64,000 bases of DNA. It comes from Filosporella fistucella. Lineage: Eukaryota > Ascomycota > Leotiomycetes > Helotiales. Positions within the stretch are counted from its first letter, which is position 1. Each line of letters starts with the position of its first letter. The notes beneath the pieces are model-generated. The model saw nothing but the letters and a program-made list of their open reading frames with translations, ran no database searches and was not told where the DNA came from. The stretch is from assembly GCA_030077755.1 (NCBI GenBank), contig JAQJZZ010000007.1:1798001-1862000 (forward strand). The letters are read 5' to 3'. Positions 1 through 11,225 of the stretch are shown here, in pieces. A program made the translations under genes and the position numbers.

Positions 1-170
1 TATCATTTTAGATAGAAATCTTCTCACTCTATTTCTTCTCTCTTAAGTATTCTTTTCTCGCACATCTTGGGGCCGCCCTTCCCCAATTTCACAGAAATCG
101 CCGACATTTAACAACACCAAGACACATTACAATCCTCTGAAAAGCAATACCTATCAGGGGTCTCTTCAAA

Positions 171-878
171 ATGACCCAAGCCAAGTTCTTAGATGCACCG
201 TGCGTTTCCAACTTGATTCGGGACAACACATCCATCAACCCAACCCTCCTAAGCACCTGCTCGCGCAGCCCAGAAGTCTACACCGGTCTGGCAGCCGCTG
301 GTCATATCATCCTCTGGATCTTTTTCGGCGTCGCCATCATTTTCATGCTGATTATGATCTGTTTCGGCCCCTGTCACATCTTAGAAATACACAAGATGCT
401 CAACTCGCTCCCAGCTTACGAAACACATGCTGCCGTTGAAGAACTCTACCAGCAAGCGAGTGGTAAGAGCAAGAAGGAAAGGGATCGGGAAAGGGCATTG
501 GGAGAGAGTTATAAGAGTATTTCTTATACCGAGAATCCAGAGACAAAGGAGAGGAGAATTGTTATTGTGGAGGATATGGAGAGGGCACCTAAGCCCCACA
601 AAGATTGTAAGAAGATTTTGGGAATTAAGAAGGAGGGTAGAGCTGTCAAGGAGAACTTGGAGGAGGTCAATGGTGGGAGAGTTGAGGGATGCAAAGAGTT
701 GTGCTGTGTTGATGCGAGAGCAGAAAGGAGTATTATTGGTAGGAGTGGAAATGGGGATATTGGTGAAAGGCAGGGGTTTTCCACAGACCCTGAGCCTGTG
801 TTAAATGTCCCGGATAGTCATTCCGTTAATGCTGTTCCACCCTTGTATACCAAAGGGCAGTGGAGAGAGTATGTTTAG
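171..878 (+). CDS. Single-pass membrane protein, unknown function
   Basis: Uninterrupted frame of 235 codons from a clear ATG. The first ~42 residues are polar with three cysteines. One strong hydrophobic segment follows at about residues 44-66, ending in FGPC. The remaining ~165 residues are highly charged and Lys/Glu-rich, probably a cytosolic tail with helical stretches. There is no cleavable signal peptide, so the segment is probably a membrane anchor. I recognise no family. The upstream leader is pyrimidine-rich, as in many fungal promoters. A splice site that changes the C-terminus is possible, but no stop or frame break suggests one. Confidence 0.6.
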   Translation: MTQAKFLDAPCVSNLIRDNTSINPTLLSTCSRSPEVYTGLAAAGHIILWIFFGVAIIFMLIMICFGPCHILEIHKMLNSLPAYETHAAVEELYQQASGKSKKERDRERALGESYKSISYTENPETKERRIVIVEDMERAPKPHKDCKKILGIKKEGRAVKENLEEVNGGRVEGCKELCCVDARAERSIIGRSGNGDIGERQGFSTDPEPVLNVPDSHSVNAVPPLYTKGQWREYV

Positions 879-1256
879 GAAAAACATTAGTAGGATTCTG
901 GTTGTGTAAAATACTTAATGTTCATCATTTATTTTCATAGAGATAACGACTGAAGGTGAAATTTTTGATGACAGAGAAAATGTGAACATTAGTCCCTGGG
1001 GTTATCATGGAAATATCTGATTCAAGAACAGTGGCAAATTAAGTGACAGGATAGTCAAAGTCATCTGCAGTAACCCAAATGCTTGAACTCACTTATTTGA
1101 AGTACTCTCGAATCTTCAACTCATTGTTATACATTAATGTCCAACCTTTTCATCATGTACACAGTAATCCTAAGACTCCCGCTAAAATCCAAATATGCAA
1201 CCTTCTTCCAAGCCCAAGTAAATGCAGACTCCATCCATGATTCTTCCCATATGTCC
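879..1256. other. Intergenic, convergent gene ends
   Basis: About 380 bases between the plus-strand membrane protein and the minus-strand polytopic protein. It should hold the 3' ends of both transcripts. I see no other feature. Confidence 0.5.
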
Positions 1257-3081
1257 TCAGATACTGCTATACATCGGCGGCGGCGCATACCCATGCGACG
1301 CGAATGTCGTTCCGCTTCCATTATATGCACTCCCACCTCCATAGAAACCACCACCTACAGCGCCATGATAACCCATATGAAACTCCGCTGCAAGGTTTTC
1401 GATCGACATTCCTGTGGCCAAGCTAATCGTCTCTCTACTGATTCCTGCTACCCCGCCATATAATTCGAATTTCCGAGGCATAGGTAATCGATCTTTCGAT
1501 GTCCCGGCATAATTAGGATTTCCGTTTTCTTTATGACCCCAAAACATGCGGTCATCCCAATCATCAATCAGATCGGCCATAGTTTGGAGATGGCCAAATG
1601 TAGCTGGTAGCGGGCCCTTAGGACGGCGGATGCTAACGTATGTTGCAAATACGGCCACTGCGAGTGCGAAACCAGTGAAGTAGAAGATTTGAGGAGGATA
1701 CATGTTGACTCCCAGCATAAAGTCGTTGTTGATACTCAGACCAAACAGCCAGTGAACAGCGGCTTTGAAAGCGAAAAGGATGATTGTTTGCCATGAGGAC
1801 CAAGCCGCGATCACCGAGTTATACCGCGGATCAGTGCCTTTGGGTGTTATGGCCATGCGGAAGATTCCTTCGTCGCGGGAGAGGTTAACGATGAGTTCGG
1901 CGCAATGAAGGGCGAGTGTGAGACCTGCTTGAAAGAAGGCGATTAAGAAAATGGCTCCTACTCCTCCAATTACTCCGCTGTTTTTCGTCCAGCCTACGTT
2001 CAGAACTGAGGTTCCATCCGTACAACGAACTGCTTTGCAAACACCATCCGTGTCGATTGTTCCTGTAAATACTGGCAGAAAACCCCAGCTTTTCCCAAGC
2101 ACACCATTTCCGTTTCCTTTCAAGATCATAGCATAAATTGATCCACCCCATACTCCCCCTAAAGGCACCAGAGCCCACAGCAAGATGAGTACCCATTTGA
2201 CCTCTCGATGTGCAGTTATGATAGGGCCTTGTTTCTCCTTTGCCCTCACGGGATGCGAATCCTGCTCGATGTCGTGGACCGATTTCATACATCTGTCTCT
2301 CCTCCTTACGAGTTGATTAGGGTTTGTGTTATCTGTACAAGCATACACAGTGTCCAGAGGATTCGAAGCTAATCAAAGATTCAGAGTCAGTTCAGTTGAA
2401 TGGACCATGTTGGATGTCTAGAAGCCACTTGCTCTGGACCAAGAATTCGGTGAGATCAATAGGTGTAAACGGTCCTCAAAAAAATTGATACTTACACCAG
2501 GTTGGTATTTTCGTTGAAAGGAGAGCCCATGTAGCGACAGCAGCTTGACCAAACAAACTGAACCCAAACATAATCAACGCTACCCCAGACACCTGAATCA
2601 AATCGTCTGGAACTGCTCCCGTGTCGTCCGATAGCATTTTGGTAAGAGATCTATTCCATGACAGGAATATGAGTGATGTTGTGGCGTATGAGACTATAAT
2701 ACAGAGGAGAAAGAACATATTCGAGTACCACTTATTTGGTTTCGAGCGAGCAGAGCTCGATAGTAATCGCAGGTTGGAATTGAATGTGAGTTGGTTCTCG
2801 TATTGAAGGCTCCAACGTAGAGATGTTGTGTGTATGTATCCCATACTGTCATTGAGGAACGTAAGGATGATATTCAGTCCGAGGGGTAGGACTTCTTTCC
2901 ATGCGTGGGGTATGATGAATTGTGCCCTTTTCTCGTCCTCTGCGTACAGCCTCAAATATATACAATAACATCCACCTCCAATTGCAGCAATTCCGGTAAT
3001 CCAACTCGCGCAAAGCCCGGTCACGCAGCACGCCCGAGTCCCCAGAGCCTTATCAAGCTTATCGTGCGAATGATGTGCCAT
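1257..3081 (-). CDS. Polytopic membrane protein, fungal-specific, unknown
   Basis: Two exons on the minus strand: 3081-2496 and 2332-1257, joined by a 163-nt intron (donor GTAAGT, acceptor TACAG). A second in-frame acceptor would start exon 2 at 2368 and add 12 residues. The start is the ATG encoding MAHHSH; the longer open frame upstream has only non-ATG starts. The model gives 553 aa with about nine or ten hydrophobic segments spread over both exons, and a Gly/Tyr/Ser-rich tail of ~40 residues rich in YGGG- and YNGSG-like runs. No catalytic or transporter signature is visible. It resembles the many uncharacterised multi-TM proteins of Pezizomycotina, so location is membrane and role unknown. 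Confidence 0.65.
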
Positions 3082-5332
3082 GGTTGTGACCCAGAGATAT
3101 CGTCGGGCCAAAGGCTGTAAAGTCCCGCTACTCTCAGGACCTGGATGTCGATAACTTAATCGGATTGAATTTTGAGAGAGAACGAGAAGAAAATGACATG
3201 CGAAAGAGTATAAAACGATCCTGAGCGCGAGGTTCAGCCCCGTTACACTGTGTCTCACTTGAGCCAATCCGAAGACTGCCCTTTCATCATTTCCCCTCGC
3301 GGAGCCTCATTCCACCCTCGCAACACCTCGGGAAGTCTTGAAGAATGCCTTGCCCAAATATTTCAGTTCCAATCACTTGATTGGTCCAAATATTTATTTT
3401 TGGGTCGGTGGTGTCCAGTTTCGAGCGCTTTGGCGTTCTTTGATGCAAGTTTGTTCAGCCTCGCAGCCACCAATATTGTCGTGCATGAACTAGCACTATT
3501 TTACTTTTTATTGTGGAATCAGCATATATGATTGGTCCAAAATATGCCATTTGACAATTATTGAGGTTTTAATTCGCTGATTTCCAGCCTCCTTGAAATA
3601 CTGCGGCCATTTTAGTCCTCAAATTTCTTCCCAAACTGGATTTGTTTCCAGAACTGCGCATTTGACTCTTGAAAGCCTCCACACCTCCGGTCTACCAAAG
3701 GGGGCAAGCGCTTTGAGTGATCGTGTTCCAATCCCAAGGAGACGGGTCATGGAACATTTGAGCCTCCTTGTGACTGGGTAACAATTCAGATGAAATTTTG
3801 ATTAGGGCTCGTGGTAGTATTATACTGTTGCCATAAAAGGGATTTAGTAATGAAAATGACATCACTTGCCCCAAAGACATAGTTCGTTTTGTAACGAATC
3901 GAGACGTGATCGTCGACTAAACCTTCACCCGTTGAGCATGCAGACTAAGTTAAGCCAAAACTCACCATAAGTACCGCCTTGCTCCAAAGGCTCATGTGCA
4001 AGATAATGCACCGACTTCGGCTTATTCCAGGGGAAGAACTTCAGAGAACAGTGCTCGATGTGAGATGACAGGAGACTAAGCCAAAACCTCATCCTCTTGA
4101 AATTGGCCTGGTTGACCTTCATATCTTGATGTCGCACCTCATCAAGATCAATCCCTACCCAGGGTCAGGCAAAATAGTAGGCTGAGCTCGTCGATACAAT
4201 TCACAGGTTCTTTGGTTTGCATGTTTGGTGCAATTTCAGGGACCGGCATGCATTGGCAGACATGTTTCTGAGCCACATTTGATGACTCTCGTATAAATCT
4301 GATCTAACCAAATCATACACCATCTCTCCATCGTGGAAATTGTAATGGTCGAGGCAGTGGAATGTACAATGGCGCGGGAGCAGATCCATTTGGCTTGTCG
4401 TTGATGTTGACCTGATCGACCCTTCCTCAACGTCAATTACTGAACGTCCTTCCCCGGTGGATGCCCCAAACTCGTTTCAGACTTTCAGGGGAAGGTATGT
4501 AAGATGATTGCGTAAGAAAAGTATACTTTCCAACTCATAGTTGGGTCCCGTCCTCAATTTTTGTGTGTGTTAGGACACTACGAGCGAATGCCAGCGACCA
4601 CTGAAGGTCAACGACAGACACGCTGCATCGAATACACTGTTCGTATCTGAATACGCGTAGTACCAAGTCTTGTTCCGGAAAGGCCATACCATTGAGTGTG
4701 CCATTGTCCAGAGTTTTCACTGCACGTCCCTTCTCTCGTTCAACTCTATGCCTCCTGTCGACTCGCCCGCAGTGAGCAGACCTGTACAATCTGCCATTGG
4801 GCCATCGATCGCTTCCGAAGACGACGAGAAAGATATTGAGCCGTAGCATTTGTCCTGGCGGGCTTCTGAAGACCTCCAGTGGAGATCTAGGAAGATGGTA
4901 GGAAGGTCAAGTCACGATTCCGGGATAGCGGGGTAATTCCATTGCCTCTGTGTACAGGTAAGGTCTGCAAAGGCGTAGTTGAAATTGTAACATGATGAAA
5001 TGGGAAATTGGATGAGCTTTGGTGAGTCGGTCTGTCGCAGACGAAGTGCCTGTCACAATTGTATTTGGTGTTGCGAAGTCTAAAATGGTCGTACCTTTTG
5101 GTCTCGCGTCGCGCGTGACGACCGTCATGGTTTGGGCGAAACCTTTTTAAACCGAACTCCCATCATTTCTCACGTTTCTTCCTGCAACCCGGACTTATCG
5201 ATATCATACAGTAAATTGATAGCCATTTCGCTGTTTGGAAAATTTATCACAGAATAGCCAAGTGCGTCTTCTAGTGGGAGCACTCTTTGGGGCTTTTGTG
5301 CCCCAAAAATCGTGACCAAGAACAGTATCTGG

Positions 5333-5704
5333 TCATTGCATGTGTATTATTTTCTCGATGTTTCGATTTGCAATTGCATATTTATATGCAGATCCGAGTC
5401 TAGTAAGAAGAGATTTTCTCGTTCTGTGTCTCAATAGCTGATGATCTAAAGTTAACATCAACTTCAACACTTTCGCAGCTATTGCTGTCCCACCACAAGC
5501 AGCTGGAATCTCAGAGGCAGCAAGCAGTTCAAGACCTGAAGACAAGCGCTCAATATCCCGTTCCTGACATTCGAGTATTGCTCTAGAAATACGGATATTC
5601 TCCGCACAGGGCTGAGTGGTCGACATGGCATGGATATTACCCATATGAACATCATCCTCCCCCATGCTGATTCGCCACCATGCTCGATTCGTTATCTCCG
5701 ACAT
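5333..5704 (-). CDS. Possible small protein or exon, unknown
   Basis: A 123-codon frame with a true ATG, ending just before 5333. The peptide is soluble and predicted mainly helical, with a Cys near residue 33 and another near residue 45, and no signal peptide or TM segment. Its composition resembles the C-terminal part of fungal regulatory proteins (AAKVLKLMLTLDHQLLRHR-like helix), but I cannot name a family and found no partner exon. It could be a chance frame or a fragment of a decayed gene. Confidence 0.25.
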   Translation of the reverse strand: MSEITNRAWWRISMGEDDVHMGNIHAMSTTQPCAENIRISRAILECQERDIERLSSGLELLAASEIPAACGGTAIAAKVLKLMLTLDHQLLRHRTRKSLLTRLGSAYKYAIANRNIEKIIHMQ

Positions 5705-6846
5705 TGTGGGATCTGCATGTCAGCAGAAAGTAGATTGGCAGAATCCTTCGATTCTATGAAATTTGGTTCGTGGAATAGCCTGAGAACGTGGTGGTTTTGT
5801 TGGTGAGCGGCAAAGCTTCTTCGGTTTTAGGCTGAAATGTTTCTAGGCGTATGGCAAGCATTTCTTTGTTTGGCTTTCCACAATATAATTTGAGCTGTCA
5901 TGAATAGCTTCTCAAGCGCTGTGGCTATCATCTCCTCGGGCATATCTATTCGGCGATATTGGAATAGTGCCGGCCAGCTCACAGATTGAATGGGACGTCA
6001 ATTGCCCTGCGCTAGGAAATTTTGTCTTCTTCTTCCCTAAGCAATCATTTTCCGAAGCCATGGAGCCTCCTTAAGATCTCCACTTCGTCAAATCGCTTTC
6101 TACTGCCTTAATTGAACATGTTGTCTAGCTTTTGCGTGCATTGAAGGAGTGTAGTTCTCTCCTCAAGCAAGCATCTCTTGGCTTTCTTTATTCAATATCC
6201 ATGTTACTGCGAAACAAAGTTAATTGCCGTACACGAACTGAAATATCCTATACACTATACCTAATACCCTATACCCGGCGCTCAATCTTTCCTCTTCGGT
6301 TTCAGTAGCCAAGACGACGCCACAAATGGGATAACTCTCTTATCCTTCTCGTGCAATAATACGTTCAATCCTTCGACCCCAATTCATCTATATACTTCCC
6401 TTTCAATATCACCCTTCTCCTGGCAAGTTTCTCTCTCGTAACAGAAACATCAAATATGCCACTTTTAGCATCTCTTAAGCTGATTTACATGCCAGGTATA
6501 TAATATCCATATCAAAGTATGCAATGTTATCTCGATGTAGCTATTCTCAGATGGTCATGGCACGACATTTTTCTAGCCGGTAGCATGAAGTAGTGTTTCT
6601 ATCGTCATGGGCCCCAAATTTTTCTATTTTGAAGTCGGTGATCAAGCTCAATCATCTCAAGCCTGCATTTGAAGATGTGAAGAGGGAAGTTCCAAGCGGT
6701 CACAACGCCATCCATATTCTTCAGCTGTATACTTCAGATTAAACGTAATTGAATCTGACAATCAGCTCGTATGATTGATCCTACAGAAATAGAGCTGCAT
6801 ATCTCCAACTCCTGACTCCGTGACCCTGTCCTTCGAGAGAAAAATC

Positions 6847-6852
6847 TATAAA
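6847..6852 (+). promoter_or_regulatory. Candidate TATA box for secreted protein gene
   Basis: TATAAA lies 91 bases upstream of the ATG at 6943, with a pyrimidine-rich stretch between them. This spacing is usual for regulated fungal genes. Confidence 0.45.
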
Positions 6853-6942
6853 TTCGCACACTCCTTCCTCCTTCAATGTCCCATCTCCATCATCAACATC
6901 ATCTCAAACACATCCAAACTCAAAACGAAAACAAAATTCAAC

Positions 6943-7383
6943 ATGCAATTCTCACTCACCACCCTCATCCTCGCCGCTGCGGCTCTTACAACCGCCACTC
7001 CAACTCTCGTCGCTCGAGACGGAGCAAGCACCCAGGCCAAAGCCTGGGGTCCAGGAAATGGCATAGACGTTAGTGTCTATCTCCAATGTGAAGACGCCGA
7101 TGTACCAAACTGTAAGTTCCCCCATTTCCCCTCCCCTTCCCTGCCAAAACATAAGTATCCTAACACACACCCTACAGTCGGCTGGGACACTCGTCCTTGC
7201 CCCGCCAACTCGCGTATAACATGGTGGCGCCGCGGCTCAGCATGGAATAGTGCTTATGACTGCTATTCAGCATGCCATGATGAGTTGAGAGATAGGATTA
7301 ATCAGGGCTATCCTGATGCTGCTTGTTCGAGATGGGTGACGTTGGCGCATTGTGAGATGGGATATAATACCAATCAGGGATGA
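6943..7383 (+). CDS. Small secreted cysteine-rich protein (effector-like)
   Basis: Exons 6943-7111 and 7178-7383, joined by a 66-nt intron (GTAAGT ... CCTAAC ... CTACAG, phase 1), give 124 aa. The ATG was chosen because it starts a clear signal peptide (MQFSLTTLILAAAALTTATP), probably cut around residue 20, perhaps followed by Kex2-type trimming after VAR. The mature ~100 residues hold six cysteines (QCED, RPCP, YDC, SAC, AAC, AHC) and a Trp-rich core (GWDTR, TWWRRG). Small size, secretion and an even cysteine number fit an apoplastic effector-like or antimicrobial-like protein. I recognise no named family. Reading through the intron would keep the frame open but would insert a Lys/Pro/His-rich stretch. 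Confidence 0.75.
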   Translation: MQFSLTTLILAAAALTTATPTLVARDGASTQAKAWGPGNGIDVSVYLQCEDADVPNCKFPHFPSPSLPKHKYPNTHPTVGWDTRPCPANSRITWWRRGSAWNSAYDCYSACHDELRDRINQGYPDAACSRWVTLAHCEMGYNTNQG

Positions 7384-9413
7384 GTGGGGGAATTTGTGAA
7401 GTAGTGAATAGGAGGGCAGAAAGGGACGGGAGGCAGGGGTGGGGAGGAGAGAAATGTTCAACACATTTTCAAGATAGGTTGTGCGGGCTGAGATAGAAAA
7501 CATTGAGATCTATTTGCAGTGGTCATTTGCCCAGTTGTTCTTTGCAGAAATTCCCTAGTTTCTCGTTAAGCATATCCTGTTTGCACGCCATTTTTAATAT
7601 CACTTTCAAAGATTAGACGAAACTGAGCCTAGAAAACTGGATTGTTTGTGTGCGCTAACCTTTTTATAATCTCTGCCACCCAGAGATAGCCTCCCTCTTT
7701 CATAATTATGATAGCTCTGAAATGTGTTCTCAGATTCGTCCCAGGCAACACTGGAACAAGAAAGTCTTCTGCAATGGCGACCTAACAAATGTTGTACGAT
7801 AAAAAAGCCTCGGATGACGCAAGGTACATACACGTGATCAGGAGCGTGACATTACACGTGCCATTGAGAGGAGAATGACGAGCAGCTTAGATACAGATCC
7901 GCAGGAGCATTGTCTGAGGAGTGAGAGAGAATTAATTCAATATATCGCCGGGTCTTGGAAAGCTCTAGAAAACCTTTGTGCGCAGGAGGTTTTCAGAGGA
8001 GGAGGTCGGTCATTGAATTGTGAATTGAAATGTTCTGTAGCGTAATCTTGAACTCGTTCAGAACTGAAGAAAGCATATTAAACAGTAAGAAGAAACAGAA
8101 TAGACATTAGACTTGAAATGTATCTTTTGTCCTTTGCCTACTTCCAATCTGTCACATCTATCCATATCTGATTCAAAGTAACCTCAATAGGCAAACTGTT
8201 GAGGTTCATTATCATTCCCCCCTTTTGATAAGCTGCCCTCATATAAGACATAGTGGAGTAACATATGGCGAAATAAAATGAAACATGCAATTCGGAAACC
8301 TCGTATCTCTGCAACGGACGCCTTGTGGATACTACCGAGGGAACGGCATAGTCTCGGTATTGCTGAATGTAGGCAAAATTTGACGCAAGAGATAAGCACT
8401 GGTCTCTCTCAATTGACATTGCGCAACAGGTACAGTACGAAGATCAAGATAAAGATAGAGGAATCAAGAACCCTTGGATAATAAAGCTCTAAGTGGGCCA
8501 TTCAAGCTTTTCTGCCTTTCTGACTTTGTAAAGCTCAATAGAGTTGGATGTCATGTTGAAAACTCTGCGAGATGAGGCGGAAAGCTTTCCGCCACTGACA
8601 TCATTGGACTTTCTGACCACAGCAATTGATTTCCACGACAAATATCATGCACAACACTTTTCATGCAACTTGCCTGCACTCCCCAATAATACATGTGCAT
8701 CAATAGGGGAATCTCGAATGCAAATATGGCCATTCTCCGCAAAAGCCCCGCGCGTCATATTATAGAGACCCATTCCGGATTGGTGTCCCGGCTGCTTATA
8801 CCAGGATGACTGAGAAACTAGCACGGAAACGGTCGGTTAAGACGACGACAAAGTTTTGCTTTCTCGACCGCTGCACCATGTGGCCGGTGAGGATGGGAGA
8901 TTTCTCAAATCTCAAAGGCCCGGCGAAACCCCACCTGGTGCGACATCACAATAATTGGTCAATGGAGTTGTAGACCAGATGCAGCTGAGCCAAGTGGCAG
9001 CCCCCATGGCAATTCGAGGCAGTCTCGTGTCCTTGAGGAAGCTGGAACGACAGCAAGGAAAGGCCGAAGGGCCAAGAGCCCCTAAAGCAACTCGTCGACT
9101 CTTATCGAGGAACATCTTGCCTAATGCTCATAGCTAAGCCCCGAGTAACCTAGCTGTCTCCAGTTCTTGGACGAACTAAAGTCCATCGACTCCAATCAAA
9201 TGAGATCCGCTATTAGCAATCGTGCCTCCAAGATCTTGGCAAGCCATGCCTAGCATAAGCGGATCACTTAGTAGAAAGGCTAACTAACAAATTCTGGAAG
9301 GTTGCCCTTCGGGGCAAGCTCTTGTACAAGTACCCGTCATTTTCGCTTTTGTTTTTCCTTCGTTTGATGTGTACGAGAGATTTCGAAATAGAGCACCGAA
9401 TAGACGACCAGCC
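7384..9413. other. Intergenic, no convincing gene
   Basis: About 2 kb holding only short frames. One with a true ATG (8419 to 8138, minus, 93 codons) has no recognisable features. The final few hundred bases should be the promoter and leader of the permease. The permease reading frame is open back to a GTG at 9369, but the first ATG is at 9414. Confidence 0.4.
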
Positions 9414-11225
9414 ATGAGTTCTACGCAAAGCAACGGGGATAAGGGAGTCGTGGATACCTTCGCTGATGAGAATGGACCACGAAGGAGGGTTTCTCTCGCT
9501 GCGTCCGAGAAGAAGGGAAAGCATAATGGACTTGCGCGCACCAGTGACGATAATGAGGCCGATAATATGCTCGAGGCTATGGGATACGAATCGGAATTGG
9601 TGAGAAGTCGGTCAACATTACAAGTCGCCTTTATGTCTTTCGTCCTCGCTTCTATCCCATATGGTTTGGCTACAACATTCTTTTATCCTCTCGTTGGAGG
9701 TGGCCCGGCAAACGTTATCTGGGGTTGGGTCGCTGTGTCGTTGATCATTCTCTGTGTCGCCATTTCACTGGGAGAGATCACTTCCGTGTACCCAACTGCT
9801 GGTGGTGTATATTATCAGACCTTCATGTTGTCTCCTCCTTGGTGTCGAAAAATTACTTCATGGATTTGCGGATGGTCGTATGTCGTCGGCAACATCACCA
9901 TCACCCTTGCTGTGAACTTTGGAACGACACTTTTCTTCATTGCTTGTATCAATGTCTTCGAATCCGAACCTGGTGTTGGAATCTGGCAAGCCGAAACATA
10001 TCAAATCTTCTTGACATTTGTTGCCATTACACTCCTTTGCAATGCTGTCTCTGCTCTTGGCAATAAATGGCTTCCTTGGTTGGACGTGAGTGACAACACT
10101 CAAAATGCTATTATTCCACTAACCTTTCGCAGACTTTCGCCATTTTCTGGACATTCGCTGGTGTGATTGCGATCGTCGTTTGTGTTCTTGCTATTGCCAA
10201 GAATGGCAGACATTCTGCCTCATACGTCTTTACTGATTTCGAGCCAACCTCAGGTTGGCCAGCTGGATGGTCATTCTGTGTCGGTCTTCTTCAAGCTGCT
10301 TATGCTACATCCTCTACTGGAATGATCATTTCGTAAGTTGACTTATTGTCCCGTTATCTCCTAGCTAAGAGTAAATAGTATGTGTGAAGAAGTCCAATAC
10401 CCCAGCACCCAGGTCCCAAAAGCCATGGTCGGAACCATTGTTCTCAACTTCATCTGTGGTTTCATCTTCCTCATCTGCCTTCTCTTCGTCCTCCCAGATC
10501 TAGGTGAAATGGTTGCTCTCGCCTCTGGCCAGCCCGTCCCACCCATCATCGCGTCAGCTGTCGGCAGCAAAGTCGGTGCTTTCTGTCTCTTGATCCCACT
10601 TCTTGTCCTCGCCATCTTCTGTGGAATTGGTTGCACAACAGCTGCCTCCCGTTGCACATGGGCATTCGCACGCGACGGTGCCATCCCAGGCTCCAAATGG
10701 TGGAAGGTTGTCAACAGAAAATTGGACGTCCCAGTCAACGCCATGATGCTCAGTATGGCTGTCCAAATCATTCTTGGTGTCCTCTATTTCGGATCATCCG
10801 CCGCTTTCAACGCTTTCTCTGGTGTTGGTGTCATTTGCTTGACTGTCAGTTATGCCGTGCCTATTGCCATCTCTCTTCTCGGCGGCCGCACTCACATTAA
10901 ACACGGCAAATTTGACATGGGAACTCTGGGTCTAGTTTGTAATATCGTTGCAATCTGTAAGTGCCTCTCCTCTCCCCAGTCAGCTAAACTAACACCTCCA
11001 GGCTGGTCCCTCTTAGCCGTGCCTCTCTTCTGCATGCCATCATACCTCCCTGTAGCAGCTGCCACCATGAACTATGCGTCCGTCGTCTTCGTAGCGTTCA
11101 TTCTCGTGTCCTCAATCTGGTACTTTGTCTGGGGCCGCGCGAACTATTCCGGCCCGCCAGTTCAAGATGATGCAGCAATCGAGCGTCGCCTATCTGCTGT
11201 GCCTATCGAGGGACGTGCATTGTGA
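9414..11225 (+). CDS. APC-family amino acid/GABA/choline permease
   Basis: Four exons (9414-10085, 10133-10332, 10379-10956, 11002-11225) with 45-47-nt introns give 557 aa. All joins keep the frame and fall in typical GT-AG sites with CTAAC-like branch points. The N-terminal ~70 residues are hydrophilic; about twelve TM segments follow. Family marks are the first TM region (FMSFVLASIPYGLATTFFYPL), GGVYYQTFMLSPP, and the EEVQYPSTQVPKAM loop after TM8, typical of the amino acid/choline transporter (ACT) group of fungal permeases such as GABA permease and Hnm1. It should import a nitrogenous substrate such as GABA, choline or an amino acid across the plasma membrane. The exact substrate cannot be read from sequence. 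Confidence 0.85.

Larger units (their letters stand above)
3082..6942. other. Gene-poor region, mostly no recognisable genes
   Basis: About 3.9 kb in which only short frames occur on both strands. I could not assign any to a family or link them by convincing splice sites, except the weak candidate at 5333-5704. No terminal inverted repeats or transposase motifs were recognised. The last ~250 bases form the promoter of the secreted-protein gene. Confidence 0.4.

Noticed and set aside
10361..10771. Long minus-strand frame inside the permease
   Set aside because: It is antisense to a well-supported exon with clear transporter motifs and has no features of its own.
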